From positions 62,001 to 126,000 of the forward strand of contig CAZOVG010000004.1 of the NCBI GenBank assembly GCA_964583335.1: a DNA stretch of 64,000 nt. Reading direction: 5' to 3'. A model generated the notes under the pieces. It ran no database searches, had not been told where the DNA came from, and was given only the letters and a program-made list of their open reading frames with translations. Position 1 is the stretch's first letter. Every line of letters begins with the position of its first letter. Origin of the DNA: JAGNKE01 sp964583335 (GTDB taxonomy: Bacteria; Pseudomonadota; Alphaproteobacteria; Micavibrionales; Micavibrionaceae). Positions 1 to 8,842 of the stretch are shown here, one piece after another. A program made the translations under genes and the position numbers.

Positions 1-1218
1 AAGGCTAATATGGCCAAGAGTCAGTTTCTTGCGAATATGAGCCATGAGTTGCGTACACCGATGAATAGCATCATGGGCTTGACGCATATGATGATCGAGG
101 ATGGCGGGCAGACCGAGGAGCATAGCGAGATGCTCGATACTGTTCGAAAATCCTCACAAATCCTGCTGCATATCGTTAATGACATCCTGGATCTCTCCAA
201 GATCGAGTCGGGCGGCGTGGTTCTGGAGTCCGTTCCGTTCGACCTGCACGATTCCGTCGATCTGATCGTGGATACGATCCAGCCTCTGGCTTTGGCCAAA
301 TCGCTGACGCTGAATGTGATTAATAGCGATAAAGGCATGAAGCGTATTGTCATGGGCGACCCGACGCGTTTTTCGCGCATTCTGACCAATCTCTGCGGAA
401 ATGCGGTCAAGTTTACGACCAAAGGCGAGATTACGGTCGATATTTCGTGTACCGAAAGCGTCTCTGATACGATCTATTTTACATGTGTCGTGAGGGATAC
501 GGGGATTGGCATACCGGAAAATAAAATCGATTATATCTTTGAAAAATTCTCGCAAGCCGACGATACGATCACACGCAAGTATGGCGGCACGGGGCTTGGG
601 CTGGCTATTGCCAAACAGCTGGTCGAGCTTATGGGCGGTATGATCAGCGTTCAGAGTATTGTCGGGAAGGGTTCGGCCTTCACTGTCCGTATTCCGTTCA
701 GGCTGGCGCGCGATAATTACAATCTTTCGGAGCAATCGCTTGAGCACCGTGCGCGGCGCACTAAAGACCGCGAAACCATCAGCAGGAAGCCGATTGATAA
801 AGCCAGGGTGTTGGTTGCCGAGGATCATGACATGAACCAGATTATGATCTGTAAGCTTTTAGGGCGTTTGGGTGTTCAAGATTATACGATCGTGCAAGAC
901 GGAGCGTTAGCCCTTGCCGAATTCATGCATGCGCCGGATTACGACCTGATTATCATGGATTGTCATATGCCGAATATGACCGGGTATGAGGCGACCGGGG
1001 CGATCCGCAGGGTTGAGCGCGAGCGAGGCGGCGGTGCGCATGTGCCAATCGTTGCCGTCACAGCGGACGCCATGGTCGGTACGAGGGAACGTTGTCTGGA
1101 GGCCGGGATGGACGCCTATGTCAGCAAGCCTGTGAACGCGCGGGAGTTCGAGGCCGTGCTCTCGCAGTGGTTTGCTGTGGGCGAGCCTGTCAGCTCCCGC
1201 CCAATCAGCCGCGCTTAA
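1..1218 (+). CDS. Hybrid sensor histidine kinase/response regulator, 3' part (5' end outside window)
   Basis: The reading frame is open from base 1 and the first ATG (base 10) is inside the dimerisation helix, so the true start and sensor domain lie upstream. A HisKA domain carries the H-box MSHELRTP, with the phosphoacceptor His codon at 43-45. A HATPase_c domain follows with N-box NLCGNAVKF, G1 DTGIGIP and G2 GGTGLGLAIAK. A C-terminal receiver domain has its acceptor Asp in IIMDCHMPNMTG (codon 958-960), the acidic pair in VLVAEDHD and the conserved Lys in YVSKP. All catalytic motifs look intact, so it should autophosphorylate and relay to its own receiver. There is no HPt domain or DNA-binding output, so a separate phosphotransfer partner is expected. 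The input signal cannot be told from this fragment. It converges on the ornithine decarboxylase gene with only about 20 bases between the stops. Confidence 0.95.
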   Translation, partial: KANMAKSQFLANMSHELRTPMNSIMGLTHMMIEDGGQTEEHSEMLDTVRKSSQILLHIVNDILDLSKIESGGVVLESVPFDLHDSVDLIVDTIQPLALAKSLTLNVINSDKGMKRIVMGDPTRFSRILTNLCGNAVKFTTKGEITVDISCTESVSDTIYFTCVVRDTGIGIPENKIDYIFEKFSQADDTITRKYGGTGLGLAIAKQLVELMGGMISVQSIVGKGSAFTVRIPFRLARDNYNLSEQSLEHRARRTKDRETISRKPIDKARVLVAEDHDMNQIMICKLLGRLGVQDYTIVQDGALALAEFMHAPDYDLIIMDCHMPNMTGYEATGAIRRVERERGGGAHVPIVAVTADAMVGTRERCLEAGMDAYVSKPVNAREFEAVLSQWFAVGEPVSSRPISRA

Positions 1219-1241
1219 TACAGGGTTCTTTATTTCCCCGA

Positions 1242-2438
1242 TCAGACTAGCAAAGCCGTATCGCAACGACCGAAGCCGTTGAATGCGGTGCGCATTGTCT
1301 GGCTGTAGGCGCCTGTGTTATCGAATATGATCCAGTCGCCCATGCGGATATCGGCAGGAAGGGCGAACGGCCCCTCCATCATATCCAGCGAGTCGCAGGT
1401 CGGCCCAGCCAATCGGTAGTCCATGGTTCCGCCCTCGAATACGCCCTCGCTCCGAACGGCGCGCACAGGATAGCGCGTGCCGAGAAGAGGTCCGGCATCG
1501 AACAAGCCGCCATAGGTTCCATCGTTCAGGTAGAGCAGGTTGCCCTTGCGCAACTCAACCCGTGCGGCCAGTGCGCCGCCCTCTGCGACCAAGGCGCGGC
1601 CTGGCTCAGCGAGCAGTTCCATGTCGCCGAGGCCAGCTTCACGCACGCCCTTGCGGATGGAATCCATGCAGGTTGCGATCGAGGGTACATTTTCGCCCGT
1701 GTAGAACACAGGGAAACCGCCGCCAACATCCAGCACATCAACCTTTACGCGGCTTTCGTCGATCACGTTGCGCGCCAAGGACAGCGCCTGAGCGAACACC
1801 GATGCGTCGGAAATTTGCGTTCCTACGTGGAAGGAGAGGCCCAGAGTTTCGCTCACCGTTCGGCATTTGCGCAGCAGGGCAGCCGCCTCCATCGGCACAG
1901 CGCCGAATTTGGAGGAAAAGTCGATGCTTGCGCCGCTGTTTTTCGGCAGCGCGAGACGGACGTGCAGCTTGAGGTCGGTCGCGAGGCCGGTTTCGCGGAT
2001 GATCTTGTAAAGCTCATCCTCGCAATCCAGCACGAAATGGCGGACGCCATAGCGGTAGTACGCTTCGCGGATCGCCTCGGGCGATTTGATGGGGTGCATG
2101 AAGTACATCTCCGCCTTCGGCGCACAGGCGCGAACCAGACGAACCTCTTCGATAGAGGCGACGTCGAACGCCACGATTCCGCCCTTTGCAACGGCGGCAA
2201 TCACGGACTCGTGCGGGTTGGTCTTTACCGCGTAAAGAACCTTGCCGGGGAACGCCGCGATGAAGTTGCGAGCCGTTTCCTCGATGACCGTCGGCTTGAT
2301 GATTTGCAGCGGCTTGACGGGTTTGCGACGGCGTACCAGTTGTTCATCCGTTCCTGTAAATACGGGAAGGGCGCGCTTCAGAGTTTTTTGCGCGGACGAC
2401 TGATTTGATTTTTTCCGAAAGGATACAAGTTTTCCCAT
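1242..2438 (-). CDS. PLP-dependent ornithine (lysine/ornithine) decarboxylase, alanine racemase fold
   Basis: A 398-residue fold-type III decarboxylase that should convert ornithine to putrescine, entering polyamine synthesis. The PLP lysine is K72 in LYAVKTNPH. The glycine-rich phosphate-binding loop is DVLDVGGGFP, and the catalytic-pocket Cys is C348 in GPTCDSLD, as in eukaryotic ODC. The AEPGRALVAEGG segment is also typical. Length matches the short bacterial/eukaryotic ODC class rather than the roughly 700-residue fold-type I SpeC/SpeF. The ATG at 2438 has GAGAGG about ten bases upstream; an ATG four bases earlier is out of frame. The gene is preceded on the same strand by a structured leader with a small Arg-rich ORF. 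Activity on lysine as well as ornithine cannot be excluded from sequence alone. Confidence 0.93.
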   Translation of the reverse strand: MGKLVSFRKKSNQSSAQKTLKRALPVFTGTDEQLVRRRKPVKPLQIIKPTVIEETARNFIAAFPGKVLYAVKTNPHESVIAAVAKGGIVAFDVASIEEVRLVRACAPKAEMYFMHPIKSPEAIREAYYRYGVRHFVLDCEDELYKIIRETGLATDLKLHVRLALPKNSGASIDFSSKFGAVPMEAAALLRKCRTVSETLGLSFHVGTQISDASVFAQALSLARNVIDESRVKVDVLDVGGGFPVFYTGENVPSIATCMDSIRKGVREAGLGDMELLAEPGRALVAEGGALAARVELRKGNLLYLNDGTYGGLFDAGPLLGTRYPVRAVRSEGVFEGGTMDYRLAGPTCDSLDMMEGPFALPADIRMGDWIIFDNTGAYSQTMRTAFNGFGRCDTALLV

Positions 2439-2700
2439 TTCATAAAACCTCTCAATACAAGAATAACGTTGGTTAGCAGCATATGGAGCGGCGTCCCAAT
2501 ACGGGAAACCGATCCGCCCGCCTGTGTTTTGATCACAGGCCGGGCAGCCGCCTTACCACACGAGGGTCCTTGCGGGAGAAGTTGAGAATGTCAGAACGCG
2601 TGAAGCCCCGCCCCGGGGCTCAGGTTCTGCAAATTCTACAATGCGGGGGTTACGGCCCCGGCCGATACGAGCAACTTTACGTTTCATCACGTAAACCCTT
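2439..2700 (-). promoter_or_regulatory. Structured 5' leader of the ornithine decarboxylase gene (speF-leader-like)
   Basis: The untranslated stretch upstream of the decarboxylase contains a short ORF (2553-2687) followed, seven bases after its stop, by a strong hairpin. Bases 2516-2526 pair with 2534-2545: a 6-bp CCTGTG/CACAGG stem extended by GCCCG/CGGGC with one bulge and a 7-nt loop. No T-run follows the hairpin on the minus strand, so it is not a simple terminator. Established knowledge: alphaproteobacterial ornithine decarboxylase genes are often preceded by the long speF leader RNA. Assigning this leader to that family is inference and needs a covariance-model search. The rest of 2701-3004 shows no gene I can support. 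Confidence 0.55.
2553..2687 (-). CDS. Arg-rich leader peptide upstream of ornithine decarboxylase (candidate)
   Basis: A 44-codon ORF starts MKRKVARIGRGRNPRIVEF and ends at a TAA 115 bases before the decarboxylase start. The ATG at 2687 has its own ribosome-binding site (AAAGGG about nine bases upstream). The peptide is very rich in Arg in its first half and is followed at once by the 2516-2545 hairpin. That arrangement resembles translation-coupled attenuators such as the E. coli speFL system, where ribosome stalling senses ornithine. The reading frame can be extended upstream to 2768, but only the 2687 start has a good ribosome-binding site. No homology was tested, and function as a leader peptide is inference from position, composition and context. 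Confidence 0.5.
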   Translation of the reverse strand: MKRKVARIGRGRNPRIVEFAEPEPRGGASRVLTFSTSPARTLVW

Positions 2701-3004
2701 TCAAAGCTTAGGAAGCAGTGTAAAAAAAGTTCTTCCAGTCCAAAAAGTTTACGCCGTTGCATAACCATATCTAGTGTGACCTAGGGCCAGAGACACGTGC
2801 GTACTTTCAAGTATAATATTTTTTGCCCAGATGCAAAACAAAATATGCAGCCCCGGCCTAATTATTTGCGTGATTTTTCATGGGGCTTAGCCGGATTTGC
2901 CCTGCGGGGCGGATTTAGGCGCTTTTGGGCTGCGGGCTGTAACTTTTTGACCCTGTGGGCGAAGGCTGTCACAGTGCATGTGACCAAGAGGCAAGGAGAC
3001 CCAA

Positions 3005-5170
3005 ATGGCCGCGAAATCAGCCCTCGTCCGAAGAGAGCGTCCTGCAAGTGCAGGTCTTAATGATATTCTTGTGACCAAGACGGTCAACCTCCACGGGAGC
3101 GATCCCGAGGCCAAGAGGCGCGAAATCCTTGAGTATTTCGAGAAAAGCTTCAGCCTTTACGAGAGCCTGTTCGAGTGCCTGAACGGGGATGAGGCGTTTT
3201 ATGCGAGGGCCAATACGCTGCGGCATCCGCTTATTTTCTATTACGGCCATACGGCGGTTTTGTTTATCAACAAGCTGAATGTCGCCAAGCTGATCGACCG
3301 GCGGATCGACCCGAAGCTGGAATCCATGCTGGCGATTGGGGTGGACGAGATGTCGTGGGACGATTTGAATGAGGCGCATTACGACTGGCCGACCCCGGCG
3401 GAGGTCAAGGCTTACCGGGATAAAACCCGTGCAATCGTCAGGGATTTCATTGAAAACTGTGATGTCAGCCTGCCGATCGGCTGGGACAGCCCGCTTTGGG
3501 TGATCATGCTGGGGATCGAGCATGAGCGCATCCATCTTGAGACCAGCGCGGTGCTGATCCGCGAATTGCCGCTAAAATATGTCCGGCCGCATCCGGTGTG
3601 GGGCCGAATCTGCGCCGAATCGGGCAGGGCCCCTCAGAACGCGCTTTTGCCCGTGAAAGGCGGGCGGATCGTCCTCGGTAAGAGCCGGGATAACCCTTAT
3701 TACGGGTGGGACAATGAATACGGGCGGTTTGAGACCGAAATCGAGGACTTCAAGGCCTCTCAATATCTGGTTTCCAACGGGGAGTATCTCGGCTTCGTCG
3801 AGGCGGGCGGGTACGGAAACCGGGAATACTGGGACGAGGAGGGCTGGAACTGGGCGACCTATAAGAAGGCGCAGATGCCGGTTTACTGGCGCAAGGAGGG
3901 GGAGAAGTATCGTTATCGCGCCATGCTGGAGGAGATCGACATGCCCTGGGACTGGCCGGTGGACGTGAACTGCCTTGAGGCGCGGGCGTTCTGCCGATGG
4001 AAGGCGGAGGTGACGGGGAAGGCCATACGCCTGCCGACCGAGCCGGAGTGGTCTGCCTTACGTACCCTTCTCAAGACGGATCAGCCGGAATGGGACAAGG
4101 CGCCGGGGAATATCAATCTTGAGGGCGACATGTCGCCTTGTCCCGTCAACCGCCATGAGGGGCCGGGCGGGTTTTTCGATATAATCGGGAATGTCTGGCA
4201 GTGGACGGAGACGCCCATCGACGCCTATGAGGGATTCGCGGTGCATCCGGTTTATGACGATTTCTCGACCCCGACCTTCGACGGGAAGCATAACGTCTTC
4301 AAGGGCGGGTGCTGGATCTCGACGGGGAATTACGCGATCAGGGATTCGCGCTATGCGTTCCGGCGGCATTTCTTTCAATATTCCGGCATCCGTTATGTCG
4401 AGGCCGGGCCTTTGCCCGCGCCGCAGCTGAACCCCTATGAGACGGACCCGGAGGTCGCGCGGTCGATCGCGTTTCATTACGGGCCTGTGGCGGGCGCTGA
4501 GGAGAATTTTGCCGTAACCTGCGCCCGGAAGATTCTTCAGGCCGTTCAAGGCGGCCAAACAGTCAAAGCGCTGGATATCGGATGCGGCGCGGGGCGCACG
4601 GCGTTCGAGTTGGCCCGCGTGTTCGATCACGTTGATGCGTTGGATTTTTCCGCGCGGCTGATCCAGGCGCCCGCGAACCTCCAGAGCAAGGGCATACAGA
4701 GGTATGTCGTTCCCGAAGAGGGGGAGATCATGGCGTTCCGAGAGGCGCGGATTGAGGATCTGGGGTATCAGGACGTGAAGGACAAGGTTCTGTTTGCGCA
4801 GGGTGATGCTTGCAACCTGATCGGTAAATACAATGGTTATGACCTTGTGTTCGCAGGGAACCTGATCGAGCATCTTTATGATCCCGGAAAGTTTCTTTCC
4901 GAGATTGGCGGGCGGATCAACCCCGGTGGGCTGCTTGTTCTCACCTCCACTTACGATTGGCAGGCGGCGATCACGCCCAGAGAAAAGTGGATCGGAGGAT
5001 TTAAGGCGAAGACGGGAGAGAATTTCACCTCGCTTGAAGGGATTTCCGAGATTCTTCAGTCGCAGTTCGAGAGCGCCGGCGAACCTCAGGATATCCCCTT
5101 TACAGTGCGGCGCACGGCGCGGGTCAGTGAGAGCGGTTTGGCGCAGATGACCGTCTGGCGGAAGCGCTAA
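3005..5170 (+). CDS. ovoA: OvoA: 5-histidylcysteine sulfoxide synthase / 4-mercaptohistidine N1-methyltransferase
   Basis: A 721-residue bifunctional enzyme for ovothiol synthesis. The order is an N-terminal DinB-like domain, a SUMF1/FGE-like domain (about residues 215-480) and a C-terminal SAM methyltransferase (about 500-721). The mononuclear iron site HxxxHxE is visible as HERIHLE at residues 173-179. The SUMF1 part ends with the typical FKGGCWIS and RRHFFQYSGIRYVE stretches. The methyltransferase has motif I ALDIGCGAGR. Known family chemistry: oxygen-dependent coupling of Cys to the histidine imidazole C5, then N1 methylation after C-S cleavage by a separate PLP lyase. No OvoB-like lyase is seen nearby. 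The start has AAGGAGA five bases before the ATG. Length and domain order match full OvoA and separate it from EgtB, which acts on trimethylhistidine. Confidence 0.93.
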   Translation: MAAKSALVRRERPASAGLNDILVTKTVNLHGSDPEAKRREILEYFEKSFSLYESLFECLNGDEAFYARANTLRHPLIFYYGHTAVLFINKLNVAKLIDRRIDPKLESMLAIGVDEMSWDDLNEAHYDWPTPAEVKAYRDKTRAIVRDFIENCDVSLPIGWDSPLWVIMLGIEHERIHLETSAVLIRELPLKYVRPHPVWGRICAESGRAPQNALLPVKGGRIVLGKSRDNPYYGWDNEYGRFETEIEDFKASQYLVSNGEYLGFVEAGGYGNREYWDEEGWNWATYKKAQMPVYWRKEGEKYRYRAMLEEIDMPWDWPVDVNCLEARAFCRWKAEVTGKAIRLPTEPEWSALRTLLKTDQPEWDKAPGNINLEGDMSPCPVNRHEGPGGFFDIIGNVWQWTETPIDAYEGFAVHPVYDDFSTPTFDGKHNVFKGGCWISTGNYAIRDSRYAFRRHFFQYSGIRYVEAGPLPAPQLNPYETDPEVARSIAFHYGPVAGAEENFAVTCARKILQAVQGGQTVKALDIGCGAGRTAFELARVFDHVDALDFSARLIQAPANLQSKGIQRYVVPEEGEIMAFREARIEDLGYQDVKDKVLFAQGDACNLIGKYNGYDLVFAGNLIEHLYDPGKFLSEIGGRINPGGLLVLTSTYDWQAAITPREKWIGGFKAKTGENFTSLEGISEILQSQFESAGEPQDIPFTVRRTARVSESGLAQMTVWRKR

Positions 5171-5232
5171 CATCCCTTTCCATCGAGCAGGCGAGCGTCT
5201 AGGATAGGCGCTCGACCAGCGGAGGAGCTTAT

Positions 5233-6594
5233 ATGGTCCTGAGAAGCGTCAATCCGGCGAACGGGGAGATTTTGGCGACGTTCGAGCCTTATAATGACGC
5301 GCATGTCTCGGCGGCGGTCGATCTTTCGCACCGGGCTTTTCTTTCACACAAGATTACAAGTCTTTCCGATCGCGCGGAAAAGATGCGCGCGGTTGCTGCG
5401 CTTCTTGAGGCGGACACGGAGCGGCATGCTCTGATCATCACGCGGGAGATGGGCAAGACGCTTGCGTCCGCCAAGGCGGAGGTTGAAAAGTGCGCGGCGG
5501 GTTGCCGATTTTACGCCGATAATTCTGCGGCTTTTCTTGAGGATCAGTATATCACCTTCGAAGGGGGAGAAGCGTTCGTGCGATATCTGCCGCTCGGCCC
5601 CTTGCTTGCCGTCATGCCTTGGAATTTTCCTTACTGGCAGGTTTTCCGGTTTGCAGCGCCCGCGATCATGGCCGGGAATACGGTTTTGCTGAAGCACGCC
5701 TCCAACGTGCCGCAATGTGCGCTGGCTATTGAGGAAGTGTTCCGGAAAGCCGGGCTTGGAGAGGGGGTGTTTCAAAGCTTGCTGATCGGCGCTTCGCAGG
5801 TCGCGCCGCTGATCGCCGATCCGCGCGTTCGGGCCGTGACGCTCACGGGGTCGGAAGCGGCAGGGCGTGAGGTGGCATCGCTGGCCGGGCGGCATATCAA
5901 GAAGACGGTTCTGGAGTTGGGCGGCAGCGATGCGTTTATTGTCATGCCCTCGGCGGATCTTGATCTGGCCGTTGCGGCGGCGGTCAAGGGGCGGATCCAG
6001 AATGCGGGGCAGTCGTGCATCGCCGCGAAGCGCTTTATCATTCATGCCGAGATATACGAGGTTTTTCGTGAACGGTTGATTACGGCGTTCGAGGCACTTC
6101 GGGCCGGGAATCCCGAAGAGGACGTTGATTTGGGCCCGCTGTGCAGTGCGCAGGCGGTGGACGATCTGGAAGCTCTGATTGAGAACAGCATTCAAAAAGG
6201 GGCGGTGAGGGTGTGCGGTGCGCACAGGATTGCGGGGGAGGGGTTTTTCTTCAAGCCCGGCTTGCTGGAGGATATTCCCCGCGACGCGCCCGCCTATTCC
6301 GAGGAATTGTTCGGGCCTGTCGGTCTGTTGTTCGCTGTGGACGATCTAGAAGATGCCATCCTTTTGGCCAACGACACGCGCTTTGGCCTTGGGTCGGTTA
6401 TCTTCACGAGTGATCAAGGGGAAATGGAGCAGGCGATTGACGGGATCGAGGCCGGGGCGACGTTCGTGAACGGGATTGTTGCGTCTGATCCGCGCTTACC
6501 GTTCGGCGGTGTTAAAGCCTCCGGATACGGGCGCGAACTTGCCGAGGAAGGAATACGTGAATTTACTAATATTAAGAGCGTTGTTATCCGATAG
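5233..6594 (+). CDS. NAD(P)-dependent succinate-semialdehyde dehydrogenase family
   Basis: A 453-residue aldehyde dehydrogenase, close in length to the Sad/YneI type. The catalytic Cys is C262 in NAGQSCIAAKRF and the general base Glu is E228 in LELGGSDAF. The cofactor-fold TLTGSEAAGREVA stretch and the C-terminal PFGGVKASGYGRE motif are present. Likely reaction: succinate semialdehyde to succinate, for example at the end of GABA or putrescine catabolism, which would fit the ornithine decarboxylase two genes away, though that link is inference. The start at 5233 has GGAGGAG a few bases upstream. The 62-base gap after ovoA carries a small hairpin (CGAGCG/CGCTCG) with no T-run, so cotranscription with ovoA is possible. 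Exact aldehyde specificity is not certain. Confidence 0.88.
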   Translation: MVLRSVNPANGEILATFEPYNDAHVSAAVDLSHRAFLSHKITSLSDRAEKMRAVAALLEADTERHALIITREMGKTLASAKAEVEKCAAGCRFYADNSAAFLEDQYITFEGGEAFVRYLPLGPLLAVMPWNFPYWQVFRFAAPAIMAGNTVLLKHASNVPQCALAIEEVFRKAGLGEGVFQSLLIGASQVAPLIADPRVRAVTLTGSEAAGREVASLAGRHIKKTVLELGGSDAFIVMPSADLDLAVAAAVKGRIQNAGQSCIAAKRFIIHAEIYEVFRERLITAFEALRAGNPEEDVDLGPLCSAQAVDDLEALIENSIQKGAVRVCGAHRIAGEGFFFKPGLLEDIPRDAPAYSEELFGPVGLLFAVDDLEDAILLANDTRFGLGSVIFTSDQGEMEQAIDGIEAGATFVNGIVASDPRLPFGGVKASGYGRELAEEGIREFTNIKSVVIR

Positions 6595-6729
6595 CGCCTT
6601 TACTTCGTCCTTTAAGGTATTGTTATAATGAATAAAACGATATTTGTTTGCGCCGCATGGCGGAACATGCTTAAGATCGGGGCGTTGAGTTCATATACAC
6701 TTTATAAATAAGAATACCAGAATACAGTT

Positions 6730-7587
6730 ATGTCACGCGCCTATCTTTCCGACAGATTTGGACTTAATTCAGATCAGAGCATCGGTCTTCTTGATGATGT
6801 CGATATACATTTTCAGCCCATCTGTGATGTCGCCGGGGGCGCGCAGGTGCGCGGGTTCGAGGCGCTTGGACGTAAATCCGACGGCCCGGACGGGTTTCGC
6901 TCGATCGCGCCGTTTTTGAAAGATATCTATCAGGCGGGTCTGCGGCCCGAGCTTGAGATGGTGACGCTTGATAAGGCGCGGGTTTTCCTTGAGATGTGCG
7001 ACGCCAATCTTGATCCGGCGGTTGCAAAAAATCTTTATGTTACGGTCAATCTTTCGCACCAGACGTTGGCGCAGCGCGACCTGCTGAAGGAAGTCGATCT
7101 CTCCATCGGCCTTTATCCGCAAGCCTATGAGCGGGTGCGGTTCGAGATTCTTGAACATATGTTTCCCAAGCACGAGCAGGCGATCATCGTGGAGAATATC
7201 CGCGCGTTGCACGGCGAGGGGTATCGGCTTTATCTCGACGATTTCGGCGACCACCCGGGGCAGGACGAGGACCGGCTGCGGGCTTTGCACGATCTGGTCC
7301 ACGGCGTGAAGCTGAGCGGGTCGCTCTGGACGCGCGGAGCGGACGACCGGGACGGGTTTTTGCGATCCGTCGCGTTGGCCGGAGGGGTCGGCAAGATCAT
7401 CGTGGTCGAGGGCGTCGAGGAGGACGAACATCTGGCCGAGACGCGCGCCATGGCCGCGAAGTACGGGTTCGGCAATCTTCTAGCGCAGGGGTGGCATCCG
7501 GTTCTGGGGGCCAGCATGTCGCCGCAAACCGCCGTCGAGGTTTTGAGCGCAACGGCGCCGCGCGGGCCGGGCCAGCGCCTCGATTAA
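6730..7587 (+). CDS. EAL-domain protein (putative c-di-GMP phosphodiesterase)
   Basis: A 285-residue protein that is essentially one EAL domain with no recognisable sensor or transmembrane part. The signature appears as FEALGR. Other metal and substrate residues are in VNLSHQTL, FEILEH, YLDDFGD, VEGVEEDE and LLAQGW. One position departs from the usual consensus: the KxD motif reads VKLSGSLW, keeping the Lys but replacing the following Asp. Activity is therefore plausible but not assured, and it may be a c-di-GMP binder. It is cytoplasmic. The ATG at 6730 lacks a strong Shine-Dalgarno, and the 135-base upstream gap is A+T-rich. Confidence 0.85.
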   Translation: MSRAYLSDRFGLNSDQSIGLLDDVDIHFQPICDVAGGAQVRGFEALGRKSDGPDGFRSIAPFLKDIYQAGLRPELEMVTLDKARVFLEMCDANLDPAVAKNLYVTVNLSHQTLAQRDLLKEVDLSIGLYPQAYERVRFEILEHMFPKHEQAIIVENIRALHGEGYRLYLDDFGDHPGQDEDRLRALHDLVHGVKLSGSLWTRGADDRDGFLRSVALAGGVGKIIVVEGVEEDEHLAETRAMAAKYGFGNLLAQGWHPVLGASMSPQTAVEVLSATAPRGPGQRLD

Positions 7588-7607
7588 ATCATCATCTTTG
7601 AGCAATT

Positions 7608-8822
7608 TCAGCGGGGAGCCGGGGTTCCGGTTTGCACCGCGGGGTCGGTTTCCTGGGCGGGGCGTTCGCTTAGCGCCAACGCGGCGGTGCGTTCGGCCAG
7701 AGCGGGGTCGGCCTTGGCGGCGAAAAATTGCGGGGCGCTGACGCCGCCGATGGTCAGGGTGGCCTGATCGCCTTCGGCCAGCGTCACGACGGGGGTTCCG
7801 CCTTCGATGGCTGCCGTTTCCGCCTTTTTGATGTTTTCGTTATCGGGGGCGGCGGGATTAAGTTCCCGCGCGACGCGGCGGTCAATGATCTGGCGCTGGA
7901 CCGCGCCCGCGTAGGCTTCGATAAATTCACGCATATAGGGGTTGGGATCGACGTTATCATAGGCGCCTTGGCCGAGCAGGCGGTTGACGTGGGTTGCGTA
8001 CTCCTCTTCGCGCAGGAGGCGCATCTCGGTCACGTCGGCGTCGGAGAGGCCAAGGTCTTGCCCGACCACAAAGTCCATCGCGCCCTCGAATTTGGCGGCG
8101 GCCTGATAAACTTCTGTTCCGGCTTGAGTGCCCGGGGTGTCATCAAGAACAGCAATTCCGGCGTGCATCGGGTCCACCGAGGCGGAGAGGGCGCGGAAGT
8201 CGATCAGGGCTTGCGCCATGTCGTCTTGTCCTTTCGCCCTTAGCCATGCGAGGCCCGCGCGGTCGGCTTCGAGTTCGCGGCTCAGAACATCGGCGTTGCT
8301 TTCATCGGGGGTCGTATGCTCTCCGAACACGGGCTGGTTCGGGTGCGTGCCCTCGTGGATGCCCCAGAAACCGTCCCAGTAGACGTCTTCGCCGGGAATG
8401 TCAGAGAGAACCTCAAGCTCGCGATCGGCGACCAGCGGCATGTATTCGTCGCGGTGATCGAGCCCGGTTCCCTGAAGGTTCACGATGGCGAAGGGCGCCT
8501 GTTCTTCGGAAAATTCATAGCGGCGGGCGAACGGGCCGTTTTCCATGGACGACTCGACCAGCCGCGCGATCTGCGCATCGGTGAAATGGCTTGAACGGTC
8601 GGGAAGCTGGGCGTCGATCGTCCGGCGCATTGTTTCGACGTCGGCGGGGTCAACCGTGCCGTTTTGCTTAAGGTGCAGGGCGTTGAACGCATCGGGGTTG
8701 ATGAAGGCGATGTCGGAAACGTCGGACGTCTCGCGGACCAGACGCACGTAGACCTGATCGCGGGCGGTCATGGGGCGGGCGGGGTCGATCTGTTCCGGGG
8801 GGGCGTCCTGTTTCTGGTTCAT
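7608..8822 (-). CDS. Uncharacterised HEGxH protein A (putative zinc metallopeptidase-like)
   Basis: A 404-residue protein with no family I can name. It is paralogous to its upstream neighbour (8843-10060): both have an N-terminal helical region, then YWxGFWGIHEGxH, then an E-x(2)-AD-R-x-G motif. Here the pattern is HEGTH at residues 156-160 and RELEADRAG near 182-190, the spacing expected of an HExxH zincin with a downstream acidic ligand. A second shared block near the C-terminus (TLAEGDQATLTIGGVSAPQF) is also conserved in the paralogue. No signal peptide or transmembrane segment is visible, so it is probably cytoplasmic. AGGG lies nine bases before the ATG, and 20 bases separate it from the upstream gene, so the two form an operon. 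Protease function is inference from the motif. Confidence 0.8.
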   Translation of the reverse strand: MNQKQDAPPEQIDPARPMTARDQVYVRLVRETSDVSDIAFINPDAFNALHLKQNGTVDPADVETMRRTIDAQLPDRSSHFTDAQIARLVESSMENGPFARRYEFSEEQAPFAIVNLQGTGLDHRDEYMPLVADRELEVLSDIPGEDVYWDGFWGIHEGTHPNQPVFGEHTTPDESNADVLSRELEADRAGLAWLRAKGQDDMAQALIDFRALSASVDPMHAGIAVLDDTPGTQAGTEVYQAAAKFEGAMDFVVGQDLGLSDADVTEMRLLREEEYATHVNRLLGQGAYDNVDPNPYMREFIEAYAGAVQRQIIDRRVARELNPAAPDNENIKKAETAAIEGGTPVVTLAEGDQATLTIGGVSAPQFFAAKADPALAERTAALALSERPAQETDPAVQTGTPAPR

Positions 8823-8842
8823 CTTTAATGCCCTTTTCGCAC

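Noticed and set aside
2483..2764. Plus-strand open frame in the decarboxylase leader region
   Set aside because: It has no ribosome-binding site, no recognisable protein and lies opposite the better-supported leader peptide and hairpin.
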